NCBI GenBank assembly: GCA_021852345.1
Contig: JAJZNL010000001.1
Span: 1 to 64,000, forward strand
DNA from: Actinomycetes bacterium
GTDB taxonomy: Bacteria; Actinomycetota; Acidimicrobiia; Acidimicrobiales; JABEUL01
Direction of reading: 5' to 3'
Length of the DNA: 64,000 nucleotides
Shown: piece by piece, positions 8,528 through 18,076 of the stretch
How positions within the stretch are numbered: position 1 is the stretch's first letter
Layout of the letters: the number at the start of each line of letters is the position of its first letter
The notes under the pieces: model-generated
The model's database searches: none
The model's input: the letters and a program-made list of their open reading frames with translations, nothing else
Told to the model about the DNA's origin: nothing
Translations under genes and position numbers: made by a program

Positions 8528-11026
8528 TTAATTGTCATTAAAGATAAATTCTCCGTTGTTGCTTACATCTATCCTTAATACCGAATCTTCTTTAATTTCA
8601 CCCTTAAGCATTCCGATTGCCAATTGATCCAATATCTCTTTTTGTATAACTCTCTTTAGAGGTCGTGCTCCATAAACAGGATCATAACCGAGATCCGACA
8701 ATCTTGCAACAGCATTGTCTGTAATGTTGACTTTAATATGTTTTAATTCAAGCTTTTCTTGAAGATAGGTAAGCTGAATTTCAACAATTTTAGCCATATC
8801 CTCTTTTTCCAATTTTTTAAAGGTCACAATTTCGTCGATCCTATTTAAGAACTCCGGTTTAAAATACTCAGCTGGAGTTACCGCCAAATTCGACGTCATT
8901 ATAATAACCGTATTGGAAAAATTAACGGTCCGTCCCTGACCATCGGTCAAACGACCGTCATCTAAAATCTGCAAAAATACATCAAAAATGTCGGAGTGAG
9001 CTTTTTCGATTTCATCCAACAAAATAACGGAATAAGGTCTTCTTCTGATTGCTTCAGACAGCTGTCCGCCTTCATCATAACCTACGTATCCTGGAGGAGC
9101 GCCCACCAATCTTGCAACTGAATATTTTTCAGAATACTCCGACATATCTATTCTTACCATTGCTTTTTCATCGTCAAACAGAAATTCAGCCAAGGACTTG
9201 GCCAACTCCGTCTTTCCGACTCCAGTAGGCCCAATAAATAGAAACGATCCTATTGGTCGGTTTGAATCCGACAACCCCGCCCTTGAACGCCGTATGGCAT
9301 TGGCTACCGCACTTACCGCATCATCTTGACCAACTACTCTTTGGTGAAGTTGTGATTCCATTCTGATCAACTTTTCAACTTCACCTTCAACTAACCGGGA
9401 AACAGGAATTCCTGTCCATCGACTTACAATTGAGGCTACGTCTTCGGCATCAACCTCTTCTTTAAGCATTGCGCCGTTTGACTGAAGTTTTGAAAGTTCC
9501 TGGGATGAAATTTCAATATTAACTTCTAATTCCGGTAGTTCACCGTATCTGATCTTAGAAGCCTTCTCAAGATCTCCCAGTCTTTCATATCTGTCCGCCT
9601 CATTTTTTTTCTGCTCCGCAGCCTCTTTTAGGAGGCGAATCTTGGTAATCTGCTCTTTTTCAAGATTCCATTTTGCAACCAGACCTCCGTGAGCTTCGCT
9701 TAGGTTTGCCAGCTCTTCAATTAATCTATCCAAACGCTGTTTTGATAGATTATCAGACTCTTTCTCTAATGCAACCTTTTCAATTTCAAGCTGTCTTATT
9801 TTACGTTCCACAACGTCGATTTGGGTCGGCATTGAATCAATTTCAATTCTCAATTTTGAAGCAGCTTCATCAATTAAATCAATGGCTTTGTCCGGTTGAA
9901 ATCTGCCCGTGATGTAACGATCGGACAACTCGGCTGCAGCGATTAATGCCGAATCCTGTATCCTTACTCCGTGATGGATCTCGTATTTCTCCTTTAGTCC
10001 CCTTAATATCGCCACCGTATCGGAAACACTTGGGCTTCCAACATACACCTGCTGAAACCTGCGTTCCAAAGCTGCATCTTTTTCAATATATTTTTTGTAT
10101 TCGTCCAATGTGGTTGCACCGATTAATTTAAGTTCACCCCTAGCCAACATCGGCTTAATCATATTTCCCGCATCCAATGAGCCTTCTGCTGCGCCGGCAC
10201 CCACGATGGTGTGAAGTTCGTCAATAAAGGTTATGATTTGACCATCAGAGTCTTTAATCTCGTTTAATACGGACTTTAATCTCTCTTCAAACTCTCCTCG
10301 ATACTTTGCTCCAGCTACCATGGAAGCCAGGTCTAAAGCAATTACAGATTTGTTCTTTAAAGATTCGGGAACATCCCCCTGGACTATTCTCGTGGCAAGT
10401 CCTTCTACTATGGCTGTTTTGCCGACACCGGGTTCACCTATTAAAACCGGATTATTTTTAGTCCGTCTTGACAGAACTTGGATTACTCTTCTAATTTCTT
10501 CGTCTCTTCCGATTACGGGGTCCAACTTGTGAATTCGCGCCAAATCGGTTAAGTCCCTGCCAAACTTCTCTAAAGCAGCAAAGGTTGCGTCGGGATCGAC
10601 GTTGTCAATCTTCTTTGAACCTCGAAGTTTTCTAATCGCATTCATGACTTCATTTCGATCAACGCCAAGTTTGTCTGACAATACAACCAACATATGATCG
10701 ACGGACAAATAGCCATCGCCCATATTCTCTCTTAAAGACTCTGCTTCATTTAAGGCAACAGACATCTCGCGACTGATAGAAATGTCTTGTGAACCGTAAG
10801 CCTTCGGCATTTGAGAAAGCTTTTCATTTAATGAATTTTTCAGTTGAAATTCGTCAATACCTATTGACCTGACAACAGATACAGCCATTCCCTCTGGTTG
10901 ATTTAACACTGTAGCCAAGAAATGTTCGGGCACCAACTCAGTGTTTTGAAGTTGGCGTGCCAAATCTGTGGCACCAGCCAACCCTTCTTCCATCTTTAGG
11001 GTAAATTTTTTGGGATCCAAAGCCAT
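8528..11026 (-). CDS. clpB: ClpB disaggregase
   Basis: Product is 832 aa: Clp N-domain 1-140, NBD1 about 160-400 with Walker A GEPGVGKT and Walker [10 protein letters not shown], a coiled-coil middle domain about 405-525, and NBD2 with GPTGVGKT and [11 protein letters not shown]. ClpB rescues aggregated proteins with DnaK/DnaJ in the cytoplasm. It is shorter than the usual 850-870 aa mainly because the segment between sensor-1 (MTSNL) and [10 protein letters not shown] in NBD2 is reduced to a few residues. A strong AAGGAGGT ribosome site precedes ATG. It is last in the dnaK operon, 10 bases after hspR. A weak inverted repeat ATGACAA/TTGTCAT (8517-8538) overlaps its end. Confidence 0.96.
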   Translation of the reverse strand: MALDPKKFTLKMEEGLAGATDLARQLQNTELVPEHFLATVLNQPEGMAVSVVRSIGIDEFQLKNSLNEKLSQMPKAYGSQDISISREMSVALNEAESLRENMGDGYLSVDHMLVVLSDKLGVDRNEVMNAIRKLRGSKKIDNVDPDATFAALEKFGRDLTDLARIHKLDPVIGRDEEIRRVIQVLSRRTKNNPVLIGEPGVGKTAIVEGLATRIVQGDVPESLKNKSVIALDLASMVAGAKYRGEFEERLKSVLNEIKDSDGQIITFIDELHTIVGAGAAEGSLDAGNMIKPMLARGELKLIGATTLDEYKKYIEKDAALERRFQQVYVGSPSVSDTVAILRGLKEKYEIHHGVRIQDSALIAAAELSDRYITGRFQPDKAIDLIDEAASKLRIEIDSMPTQIDVVERKIRQLEIEKVALEKESDNLSKQRLDRLIEELANLSEAHGGLVAKWNLEKEQITKIRLLKEAAEQKKNEADRYERLGDLEKASKIRYGELPELEVNIEISSQELSKLQSNGAMLKEEVDAEDVASIVSRWTGIPVSRLVEGEVEKLIRMESQLHQRVVGQDDAVSAVANAIRRSRAGLSDSNRPIGSFLFIGPTGVGKTELAKSLAEFLFDDEKAMVRIDMSEYSEKYSVARLVGAPPGYVGYDEGGQLSEAIRRRPYSVILLDEIEKAHSDIFDVFLQILDDGRLTDGQGRTVNFSNTVIIMTSNLAVTPAEYFKPEFLNRIDEIVTFKKLEKEDMAKIVEIQLTYLQEKLELKHIKVNITDNAVARLSDLGYDPVYGARPLKRVIQKEILDQLAIGMLKGEIKEDSVLRIDVSNNGEFIFNDN

Positions 11027-11036
11027 TTTGACCTCC

Positions 11037-11459
11037 TTAAAACTTTTCCTTCTTCCTGTCTAAGAAACTTCTTTCCCAAAATGACATGGGAACAATCTCA
11101 TTTTTATAAAGCTTATGTATTTCGCTTATTATTTCATTTTGACATTGAGCCATTAAACGGAGTTCCGCTTTAAGCTTTGCAACTTGCGTCTCCAACTCCA
11201 TTACCTTTCTGACTCCTTCAATATTTAATCCTTCGTTCATCAACTCCTGAATACGACGCATCGTAGTGATGTCCTTTTCCGAGTAGCGTCGATTTCCGCC
11301 CTGAGTTCGTTGAGGCTCCAAAAGACCACGCCTCTCATAAATCCTTAAAGTCTGCGGGTGCAGCCCAGCCAATTCAGCGGCAACCGAAATTACATAAACT
11401 GCCCTTGATTGATTGTTCCCTTCGGTATTATCAAACAATCCTCCGGTTAATCTTGTCAT
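11037..11459 (-). CDS. hspR: HspR, MerR-family heat-shock repressor
   Basis: Product is 140 aa with a MerR winged helix at about 24-95 ([39 protein letters not shown]) and a short coiled coil after it. HspR represses the dnaK operon in actinobacteria by binding the HAIR inverted repeat, using DnaK as co-repressor; a matching site is present upstream of dnaK at 15135-15155. The start overlaps the dnaJ stop by 1 base (TAATG), so the repressor is made from the operon it controls. Confidence 0.93.
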   Translation of the reverse strand: MTRLTGGLFDNTEGNNQSRAVYVISVAAELAGLHPQTLRIYERRGLLEPQRTQGGNRRYSEKDITTMRRIQELMNEGLNIEGVRKVMELETQVAKLKAELRLMAQCQNEIISEIHKLYKNEIVPMSFWERSFLDRKKEKF

Positions 11460-12595
11460 TATTTAACCTCCTGACTCGTTTTAATATATCTTTCTATGTT
11501 TTCTCTTACATTTACATCGTCACTACGATTTTGCTCAAATTCTTCAATTGCTTTTAGTTGAGCTTCGTTAATTGATTTTGGAACTTGAACCTCCAGCTCC
11601 ACATAAAAATCTCCCGACTTGGTTTTAGTAATTACACCTTTACCCGCCACTTTTAAAATCCGTCCGTTAGGACAGTTTTGAGGAACTTTAAGGACAATCT
11701 TTTGGCCGCGAACATCAGGGACTGAAATCTTAGCGCCAGTTACTGCCTCATAAAAAGTTATAGGAACTGTTAAATATATATCAAGACCTTTACGAACAAA
11801 GAGCTTGTGCGGTTCAACCGTCAACTTTACGTATAGATCACCATTGGGACCTCCGAACAGTCCCGGCTTACCCTTACCCTTAATTCTCACCTTTTGTCCA
11901 GTACTTGTACCAGCACCAAGCTTTATCGTTACCTGTGTGGGCTTATACTCCTTTCCAGTACCCAAACACACGGGACAACGCACGGTAGGGATAGTCCCTC
12001 TTCCCATACACTTATCACACTCTTGATTTAATGAAAAAAGGTTTTTACCATCTTGGACATAGCCCGAGCCCATACACTTATCACAGACCTTTTGTCCGGA
12101 TCCTTTGGCGGCACCGCTACCGTTACATTCGTGACAAGCGGTGGGGTAATTTACCGACAGCGTCTCTGTTTTGCCATTTATTGCATCTTCAAACGAAAGT
12201 CTGTAAGTGGTCTCCACGTCCTGACCTTTTTGTTTGGTAAAGGTCGTAGTATTCTGCGAACGAGTAGCGGTGCCGCCATTAAAGAAGCCCGAAAAAATGT
12301 CAGATAGATCATCCACCTTAAAGTTCACCCGAGAAGACGAACCATTTGAAGAAAAACCGGGATTCGGTCCCAACTTACGCATTTGGTCGTACTCTTTTCG
12401 TTTTGTGTCATCCGAAAGAACTTCGTAGGCTTCAGACACTTTTTTAAACTGCTCTTCGGAGCCTTTATTTACGTCAGGGTGCAACTCTTTGGCCAGTTTC
12501 CTATAAGCACGCGTGATCTCTTTATCGGTGGCTTTTTCATCAACCCCCAACGTTTTATAGTAATTATTTTGAAACCACTCTTTTTCAACCGGCAT
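11459..12595 (-). CDS. dnaJ: DnaJ co-chaperone
   Basis: Product is 378 aa. J domain at about 9-75 contains the HPD triad (ELHPDVNKG), then a Gly/Phe/Ser linker, a zinc region with CxxCxGxG-type repeats (CHECNGSG, CDKCMGSG, CDKCMGRG, CPVCLGTG) at about 150-215, and the C-terminal substrate domains. It stimulates the ATPase of DnaK. The first methionine is followed by PVEKEWFQNNYYKTLGVDEK, as in actinobacterial DnaJ1. It lies between grpE and hspR on the minus strand. Confidence 0.95.
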   Translation of the reverse strand: MPVEKEWFQNNYYKTLGVDEKATDKEITRAYRKLAKELHPDVNKGSEEQFKKVSEAYEVLSDDTKRKEYDQMRKLGPNPGFSSNGSSSRVNFKVDDLSDIFSGFFNGGTATRSQNTTTFTKQKGQDVETTYRLSFEDAINGKTETLSVNYPTACHECNGSGAAKGSGQKVCDKCMGSGYVQDGKNLFSLNQECDKCMGRGTIPTVRCPVCLGTGKEYKPTQVTIKLGAGTSTGQKVRIKGKGKPGLFGGPNGDLYVKLTVEPHKLFVRKGLDIYLTVPITFYEAVTGAKISVPDVRGQKIVLKVPQNCPNGRILKVAGKGVITKTKSGDFYVELEVQVPKSINEAQLKAIEEFEQNRSDDVNVRENIERYIKTSQEVK

Positions 12596-12616
12596 TTTAA
12601 TTTACACCTTCTTGCA

Positions 12617-13240
12617 TCAACTCTGAACAATCACCGTGGCGGGTCTGATTACTTTGCCTTTTAATACATAGCCGGCTCGATAGACCTCTTTAACGGTTTC
12701 AACTCCTTCGTCGTTATCTTCTTGCGCTTGCACGTGACTAACTGCCTCGTGAATTTCGGGATTAAAGCTTTCGCCCACTTTGTCAACTTTTTCCAAACCG
12801 TTTTGACCTAGAACTTCAATTAGCATATCGAAAGCTTTCTTTAAACCTTGAAAATTCGTTTCGGGGTCACCAATTTCAAAATGTTGTATAGCTAAATCAT
12901 AAACATCCAAAGCAGGAAGCAGCTTTTCCAGTAGTGAGATGTTTGCTCTTTCTACCAATTCAATTTCCTGTTTCGCGACTCTCTTCTTGAAGTTGTCAAA
13001 ATCCGCCTTCAACCTTAAGAGCGAATCTTTAAGTTCGTCTCTTTCGATTTCTACCGCAGATTTTGTATTTTCATCCGAAAAAGACAATGACTCTACTTCA
13101 GTTAAAATCTTTTCCACGGCCGAATCAATGTCAGCTGTGTCTTCAAAGTCTCCTTGTGATTCTACGTCGGCGTTATCTTCAACTTCGTCAGATACCTGCG
13201 GTTCGTTGTTTTCATTAAAGTCATCGGCCATGTCTGTCAT
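12617..13240 (-). CDS. grpE: GrpE nucleotide exchange factor
   Basis: Product is 207 aa. The first 65 residues are very acidic, followed by a long helix ([17 protein letters not shown]) and the GrpE head with [11 protein letters not shown] and [16 protein letters not shown]. It releases ADP from DnaK. The start overlaps the dnaK stop by 4 bases, implying translational coupling. Confidence 0.95.
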   Translation of the reverse strand: MTDMADDFNENNEPQVSDEVEDNADVESQGDFEDTADIDSAVEKILTEVESLSFSDENTKSAVEIERDELKDSLLRLKADFDNFKKRVAKQEIELVERANISLLEKLLPALDVYDLAIQHFEIGDPETNFQGLKKAFDMLIEVLGQNGLEKVDKVGESFNPEIHEAVSHVQAQEDNDEGVETVKEVYRAGYVLKGKVIRPATVIVQS

Positions 13241-15069
13241 TGATCACCTTCTTCGACAACTTCAGCGTCTACAATATCTTCGTCTGAAGCTTGCTGTGAG
13301 TCCGCAGTAGGCTCGGCTGCTGATTCTGAAGCCGCAGCGGCTTGATACAGCTTTGATCCGAATTCTTGAGAGACTCTCATGAGTTTCTCGTGAGTATCTT
13401 TAATTTTTTCGATATCATCGCTAGCTACGGCAGCTTTGGCTTCTTCTAAAGCATCAGTAATATCTTTTTTGTCAGACTCTGAAACTTTATCTCCCTGTTC
13501 AGAGATAAGCTTTTCGGTTTGGTAAATCAGCGAATCCGCATTATTGCGCACTTCGGCTTCTTCTCGTCGTTTCTTATCTTCAGCCGCATGAGCTTCGGCA
13601 TCTTTTACCATTCTTTCAATGTCATCTTTAGGTAACGAGGATTGTCCGGTAATGGTCATAGACTGCTCTTTACCCGTAGCTTTATCTTTTGCAGATACAT
13701 GAACTATTCCGTTAGCATCGATATCAAAAGTAACTTCGATTTGAGGTACTCCGCGCGGCGCTGGAGCAATTCCGGTAAGCTGAAATTTTCCGAGTGACTT
13801 ATTATACATAGCCATCTCGCGCTCACCTTGGAGTACGTGTATATCGACGGCGGACTGTCCATCGTCTGCTGTGGTGAATACTTCGGATTTTTTAGTGGGA
13901 ATGGTGGTATTTCGTTCAATTAATCTTGTCATGACTCCGCCTTTGGTTTCCACACCTAAAGAAAGCGGCGTTACGTCCAAAAGCAAAATGTCTTTAACTT
14001 CACCTTTTAGAACACCCGCCTGAACTGCTGCTCCGATTGCCACTACTTCATCGGGGTTCACGCCTTTGTGAGGGTCTTTACCCGTCAAAGACTTGACTAA
14101 ATCCTGAATTGCTGGCATTCTGGTTGAACCGCCGACCATAACCACGTGGTTAATGTCTGAAGTCTTTAACCCTGCATCTCTGATAGCTTGATCAAAGGGA
14201 TCTTTACACTTGTCAACCAGATCTTGAGTCAGCTCTTGAAATTTCGATCTCGATAGTTTGAGATCCAAGTGCTTAGGTCCAGAGTCCGTTGCAGTTACAT
14301 ACGGTAGGTTTATATTTGTCTCCTGTACTTGAGACAGTTCGATCTTTGCCTTTTCGGCCGCTTCTTTTAGTCTTTGAAGAGCCATTTTGTCTTTAGCCAA
14401 ATCTACGCCGTCTGAATCTTTAAACGACTTTATTAACCAATCGATAACTCTTTGATCCCAGTCGTCTCCTCCCAATTTGGTATTTCCCGATGTAGACTTG
14501 ACTTCAAATACGCCATCGCCAATCTCTAGTACGGATACATCAAAAGTTCCACCTCCTAAGTCAAACACCAAAACGGTTTGCTCGGTATTTTCCTTATCCA
14601 ACCCGTAAGCTAGTGCCGCGGCCGTTGGTTCATTTACTATTCTCAATACTTCCAAGCCTGCAATTTGACCGGCTTCTTTGGTAGCGGTTCTTTGTGCGTC
14701 GTCGAAATAGGCAGGAACTGTTATTACGGCTTGTGTTACTTTGTCTCCCAAATAGGCTTCGGCATCTGCCTTAAGCTTCATCAAAATTCTTGCCGAAATC
14801 TCCTGTGCTGAATACTTCTTGCCGTCAATGTCGATATTCCAGTCCGTTCCCATATGTCTTTTGACTGACCTTATAGTTCGATCTGGGTTTGTAATTACCT
14901 GTCTTTTGGCTAATTCGCCGACTAAAACCTCTCCCGTTTTTGAAAATCCCACTACACTCGGCGTGGTCCTGAATCCCTCTGCATTGGGAATTACCACAGG
15001 CTCGCCGCCTTCAAGCACGCTTACTACCGAGTTTGTGGTTCCTAAGTCTATTCCTACAGCCTTTGCCAT
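13237..15069 (-). CDS. dnaK: DnaK (Hsp70) chaperone
   Basis: Product is 610 aa with Hsp70 signatures [13 protein letters not shown] at the N-terminus, [16 protein letters not shown] near 170 and [17 protein letters not shown] near 310, a substrate domain, and an acidic/Ala-rich lid ending in [13 protein letters not shown]. It lacks the extra loop of Gram-negative DnaK, as usual for Gram-positives. First gene of the dnaK-grpE-dnaJ-hspR-clpB operon, driven from a promoter overlapped by an HspR operator. Confidence 0.97.
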   Translation of the reverse strand: MAKAVGIDLGTTNSVVSVLEGGEPVVIPNAEGFRTTPSVVGFSKTGEVLVGELAKRQVITNPDRTIRSVKRHMGTDWNIDIDGKKYSAQEISARILMKLKADAEAYLGDKVTQAVITVPAYFDDAQRTATKEAGQIAGLEVLRIVNEPTAAALAYGLDKENTEQTVLVFDLGGGTFDVSVLEIGDGVFEVKSTSGNTKLGGDDWDQRVIDWLIKSFKDSDGVDLAKDKMALQRLKEAAEKAKIELSQVQETNINLPYVTATDSGPKHLDLKLSRSKFQELTQDLVDKCKDPFDQAIRDAGLKTSDINHVVMVGGSTRMPAIQDLVKSLTGKDPHKGVNPDEVVAIGAAVQAGVLKGEVKDILLLDVTPLSLGVETKGGVMTRLIERNTTIPTKKSEVFTTADDGQSAVDIHVLQGEREMAMYNKSLGKFQLTGIAPAPRGVPQIEVTFDIDANGIVHVSAKDKATGKEQSMTITGQSSLPKDDIERMVKDAEAHAAEDKKRREEAEVRNNADSLIYQTEKLISEQGDKVSESDKKDITDALEEAKAAVASDDIEKIKDTHEKLMRVSQEFGSKLYQAAAASESAAEPTADSQQASDEDIVDAEVVEEGDQ

Positions 15070-15123
15070 AACAAATTAATTCCTTTCTTTAGTTAATCTC
15101 TAATACTTTAGTTATATAACAAT

Positions 15124-15154
15124 ATTATAACAATCTTGAGTGTTATGTTGTCAA
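15124..15154 (-). promoter_or_regulatory. dnaK operon promoter
   Basis: On the minus strand TTGACA (15149-15154) is followed after 19 bases by TATAAT (15124-15129). The spacer is slightly long. The HAIR operator covers the -35 and the first part of the spacer, so repressor and RNA polymerase would compete. Confidence 0.6.
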
Positions 15155-15155
15155 G
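15135..15155. promoter_or_regulatory. HAIR operator (HspR site)
   Basis: CTTGAGT, seven bases, then TGTCAAG on the plus strand; the known HAIR consensus is CTTGAGT-N7-ACTCAAG. One half is perfect and the other matches 5 of 7. It lies about 65 bases before dnaK, and hspR is in the same operon. Confidence 0.8.
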
Positions 15156-15325
15156 TTTTTTAAAAATTAGATTATTTTCTTTTACGTACTCATAAAAAAG
15201 CTCTTTTCAGGTTGCCTGCGCCTTTTCGTTTAAAATTAATGTATTCCTTAAATTTGTGAGTTTAATTTATAAATCAAGCAAGTTACTCATAAATGTATTT
15301 AAACAACTTAACCAAAGGACATAAG

Positions 15326-16072
15326 ATGCCAAACTTAATACTTCTACGGCACGGACAAAGTGAATGGAACGCCGAAAATAGGTTTACCGGGTGGCACGAC
15401 GTAAATCTTTCCGAAACTGGAATTAATGAAGCTGCCGCAGCTGGAGTTCAAATTAAAGATGCCGGATTGCAACCTGAAAAACTTCACACCTCTGTCTTAC
15501 TGCGAGCCGTTAAGACTGCAAACATAGTTTTAGAGGAGCTTGACTTGTCTTATATTCCCGTTGACCGAACATGGAGATTAAACGAACGGCACTACGGGGC
15601 TTTACAAGGTCTTAATAAGTCTCAAACAGCTGAAAAATATGGGGCGGATCAGGTAAAAATATGGAGACGCAGTTTTGACGTACCTCCGGAACCCGTTGAT
15701 GAGTCAAATTCAGAACATCCCTTAAACGATCCTAGATACAAACTTGTTGATAAATCAGCTTTGCCATCCACCGAATGCCTTAAAGACGTAGTCAACCGTT
15801 TGGTTCCCTACTGGCAGGATTCAATTTTAAAAGACCTTTATATTTACAATACCGTATTGGTAGTCGCGCACGGCAATTCGCTACGAGCTTTAATAAAACT
15901 ACTAGAAAACCTCTCTGATGAGCAGATTGTAGAATTTGACTTACCAACTGGGACGCCCCGGGTATATAAGTTCGATTCCGACTTAAAGTTAAACAGTTTC
16001 AATTATTTAGGTGACCCCGAAGAGATTCAAGCAAGAGCAGCCGAAGTCGCTTCACAAGCCACTCAAAAATAA
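15326..16072 (+). CDS. gpmA: 2,3-bisphosphoglycerate-dependent phosphoglycerate mutase
   Basis: Product is 248 aa with the histidine phosphatase core LLRHGQSEWN, acceptor region TSVLLRAVKTA, WRLNERHYGALQGLNK and VVAHGNSLRAL. It interconverts 3- and 2-phosphoglycerate in glycolysis. I place the start at the ATG preceded by AAAGGAC, giving MPNLILLRHG; an in-frame ATG 33 bases upstream would add 11 residues not seen in the family. A strong terminator follows at 16174-16213. Confidence 0.93.
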   Translation: MPNLILLRHGQSEWNAENRFTGWHDVNLSETGINEAAAAGVQIKDAGLQPEKLHTSVLLRAVKTANIVLEELDLSYIPVDRTWRLNERHYGALQGLNKSQTAEKYGADQVKIWRRSFDVPPEPVDESNSEHPLNDPRYKLVDKSALPSTECLKDVVNRLVPYWQDSILKDLYIYNTVLVVAHGNSLRALIKLLENLSDEQIVEFDLPTGTPRVYKFDSDLKLNSFNYLGDPEEIQARAAEVASQATQK

Positions 16073-16173
16073 GATTTTGAGTAAATAAAGCTGCGCAGGA
16101 TTATGGCAAGAGACAGTACTATAGACAGCAAACCCTTTGAAATAAAATTCTTAAACTTCTTATAACCGACCAA

Positions 16174-16213
16174 AAACAAAACACCCGATCATTAGATGTC
16201 GGGTGTTTTGTTT
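16174..16213. terminator. Strong terminator between convergent gpmA and the MFS gene
   Basis: Perfect 15-base arms AAACAAAACACCCGA and TCGGGTGTTTTGTTT surround a 10-base loop. The T-rich run outside the GC core exists on both strands, so it can serve both convergent genes. Confidence 0.85.
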
Positions 16214-16245
16214 GGTAATGGTATGATGTGGTGATTTTTAGTATA

Positions 16246-17658
16246 TTAACTTGCGGCAGTAAGCACCGGTGCTTTTTTAAGTCCAGGAATCATTTCGTGT
16301 TCACCGGAAATTTCCTCAAGACTCTTTTGATTTGTTTCAGGAATCAAAAGAGTCAAAAAAGTACCAACAAGTGCCATACCCGCCGAAAACTCCAGTGCTC
16401 CTCCGATTCCGAATGCTTTAGAAATATCCGGGAACAGATACACTCCTATAAAGGCACCAAGTTTTGCCACTCCCGCAGATATACCGTGGCCAGTAGTTCT
16501 AGCCGAAGTAGGAAAACATTCTGCTGACAGTACAAAGGTTGTGGTATTGGGCCCAAACTCGGCAAAATAGTAACTTATTCCGAACAATATTAAAAACGGT
16601 ACAATTGCCGTCGTAACTCCGGGAATAACTCCGATTAACAAAAACATGAGGCCCATTATTGGAAAGCCGATAAGCTGAAGCCTTCTGTGACCTATTCGAT
16701 CCATTAAATGCGCGGCCAAATAGTAACCGGGTACAGCGGCTACAGTAAAAATAATCAGATTAAGCGCCAACGACTGAGTTATGGTGGCATGTTTACCCAA
16801 AACTTGTTTAACGATTAAAGGTGCCGATACTGCGTTTCCGTAATATGCATAATCAAAGACAAACCATGTACCTGCAGTGCCGATTAAAGTAACCAGGTAT
16901 TTTGGATTTGTAATAAATTGTGAAAATGACAGTTTGGCCGGTATCCTCGCACCGTTGGCGTTAACGGTACCATCAGAGTAGTTTTTAATTTGTCCAGCAG
17001 CTTCATTTCCCTTACCCTGTACCATGGTCAAATACCGCGGAGATTCAGGCATCTTACGCCTGGAGTAAAGTACCATTATTGCAGGAAGCGCTCCCAAACC
17101 TAGTAGGATTCTCCATACGCTGTCAGGGTTAATTCCCGAAGACAGCAATGCTAAACCAGCCACGTAGCCCGTTATCGTTCCGAGAGCTTGCATGGCAAAT
17201 ACCAGTCCCACAAGTTTCCCGCGATCTTTTCGATTTGAATATTCGCTCATTATTACAGCCGAGATTGGATAATCGCCACCTACTCCCAAACCTAGAACAA
17301 ACCTGCATACAATAAGAAAAATAACACCAGGCGAAAATGCCGATGCCAATGCCGCAACCGCCATAATAGTTGCTTCAAGTCCGTATATTTTCTTTCTGCC
17401 TAGCTTGTCTGCAATCCTGCCATAAATTAAGGCTCCCAAAAAAGCTCCCAAGAGAGTCATTGAGTTAATCAATCCGGTTTGAGTGGAACCTAAATGCCAC
17501 TGTTTGGCAATCAACGTCGAGGCTGTGCCAATAATGAACAAGTCATAGGCATCGGTAAAAAACCCCATGCCTGAAGTGAATATTGCTTTCGTGTGGAACC
17601 TGCTGACCGGCGCTTCGTTTAATGCATCTATCAAGTCAGGATTGAATGTATCGCTCAA
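16246..17658 (-). CDS. MFS transporter, phosphate:H+ symporter (PHS)-like
   Basis: Product is 470 aa with 12 predicted membrane segments. It has the MFS motif GRIADKLGRKK between segments 2 and 3, and GLGVGGDYPISAVIMSEY and FAMQALGTITGY typical of the Pho84-like PHS branch, plus ESPRYL after segment 6. It probably imports inorganic phosphate or a related anion; related branches carry aromatic acids, so the substrate is inference. TTG start supported by AGGAGG 7 bases upstream. Confidence 0.75.
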   Translation of the reverse strand: MSDTFNPDLIDALNEAPVSRFHTKAIFTSGMGFFTDAYDLFIIGTASTLIAKQWHLGSTQTGLINSMTLLGAFLGALIYGRIADKLGRKKIYGLEATIMAVAALASAFSPGVIFLIVCRFVLGLGVGGDYPISAVIMSEYSNRKDRGKLVGLVFAMQALGTITGYVAGLALLSSGINPDSVWRILLGLGALPAIMVLYSRRKMPESPRYLTMVQGKGNEAAGQIKNYSDGTVNANGARIPAKLSFSQFITNPKYLVTLIGTAGTWFVFDYAYYGNAVSAPLIVKQVLGKHATITQSLALNLIIFTVAAVPGYYLAAHLMDRIGHRRLQLIGFPIMGLMFLLIGVIPGVTTAIVPFLILFGISYYFAEFGPNTTTFVLSAECFPTSARTTGHGISAGVAKLGAFIGVYLFPDISKAFGIGGALEFSAGMALVGTFLTLLIPETNQKSLEEISGEHEMIPGLKKAPVLTAAS

Positions 17659-17972
17659 CTATAACCTCCTATAATTTATCCTCTAATTGGAAAATTAATT
17701 CATGAAAGTAAGTTTTGGGTTAAATACAGGTTATTTTTCTTCAAATATCAAACCGAAATAAGACGAAATTACAGTTTCGATATCACCCAATTGCGATGCC
17801 AACAGCTTCGCTAAAGACAAATTGGTCAGTTTATATTTAGCTGATCGTAATCAGCCCCCTAAAATCAACTGATAGGAGCGATATTGTAATGAGATCCAAT
17901 GGGATGTTGGTGTGAATTATTCTTGTGCTGGTGTAGATAAGTTTTATCGTCTGCCTTGTTATCTTCTAACAA

Positions 17973-18010
17973 TTAACACAATAGAAACATTTTGGTGACA
18001 ATTGCGAAAC
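17973..18010 (+). promoter_or_regulatory. GlnR-type operator upstream of amtB
   Basis: TTAAC-N6-GAAAC-N6-GTGAC-N6-GAAAC with exact 6-base spacings. The actinobacterial GlnR box is described as gTnAC-N6-GaAAC-N6-GTnAC-N6-GAAAC; only the first base differs. It ends 6 bases before a candidate -35 of amtB, a good position for activation under nitrogen limitation. No glnR gene is in this window. Confidence 0.75.
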
Positions 18011-18016
18011 AATTCC

Positions 18017-18045
18017 TTGGCATTATTTATCTAGGCAAATAACTT
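18017..18045 (+). promoter_or_regulatory. Candidate amtB promoter
   Basis: TTGGCA (18017-18022), 17 bases, TAACTT (18040-18045), about 31 bases before the TTG start. The -10 is weak, fitting a promoter that needs an activator. Confidence 0.45.
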
Positions 18046-18076
18046 TGCCTTATTCATTATTTGAGAGGAGAAACAA

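Larger units (their letters stand above)
17659..18076. other. Divergent intergenic region with nitrogen control site
   Basis: Separates the divergent MFS and amtB genes. It contains a GlnR-type operator and a candidate amtB promoter (listed separately). I see no gene in it. Confidence 0.6.

Noticed and set aside
9673..12664. Open frames on the plus strand opposite clpB, dnaJ and grpE
   Set aside because: Antisense shadows of strongly conserved genes, without own start signals.
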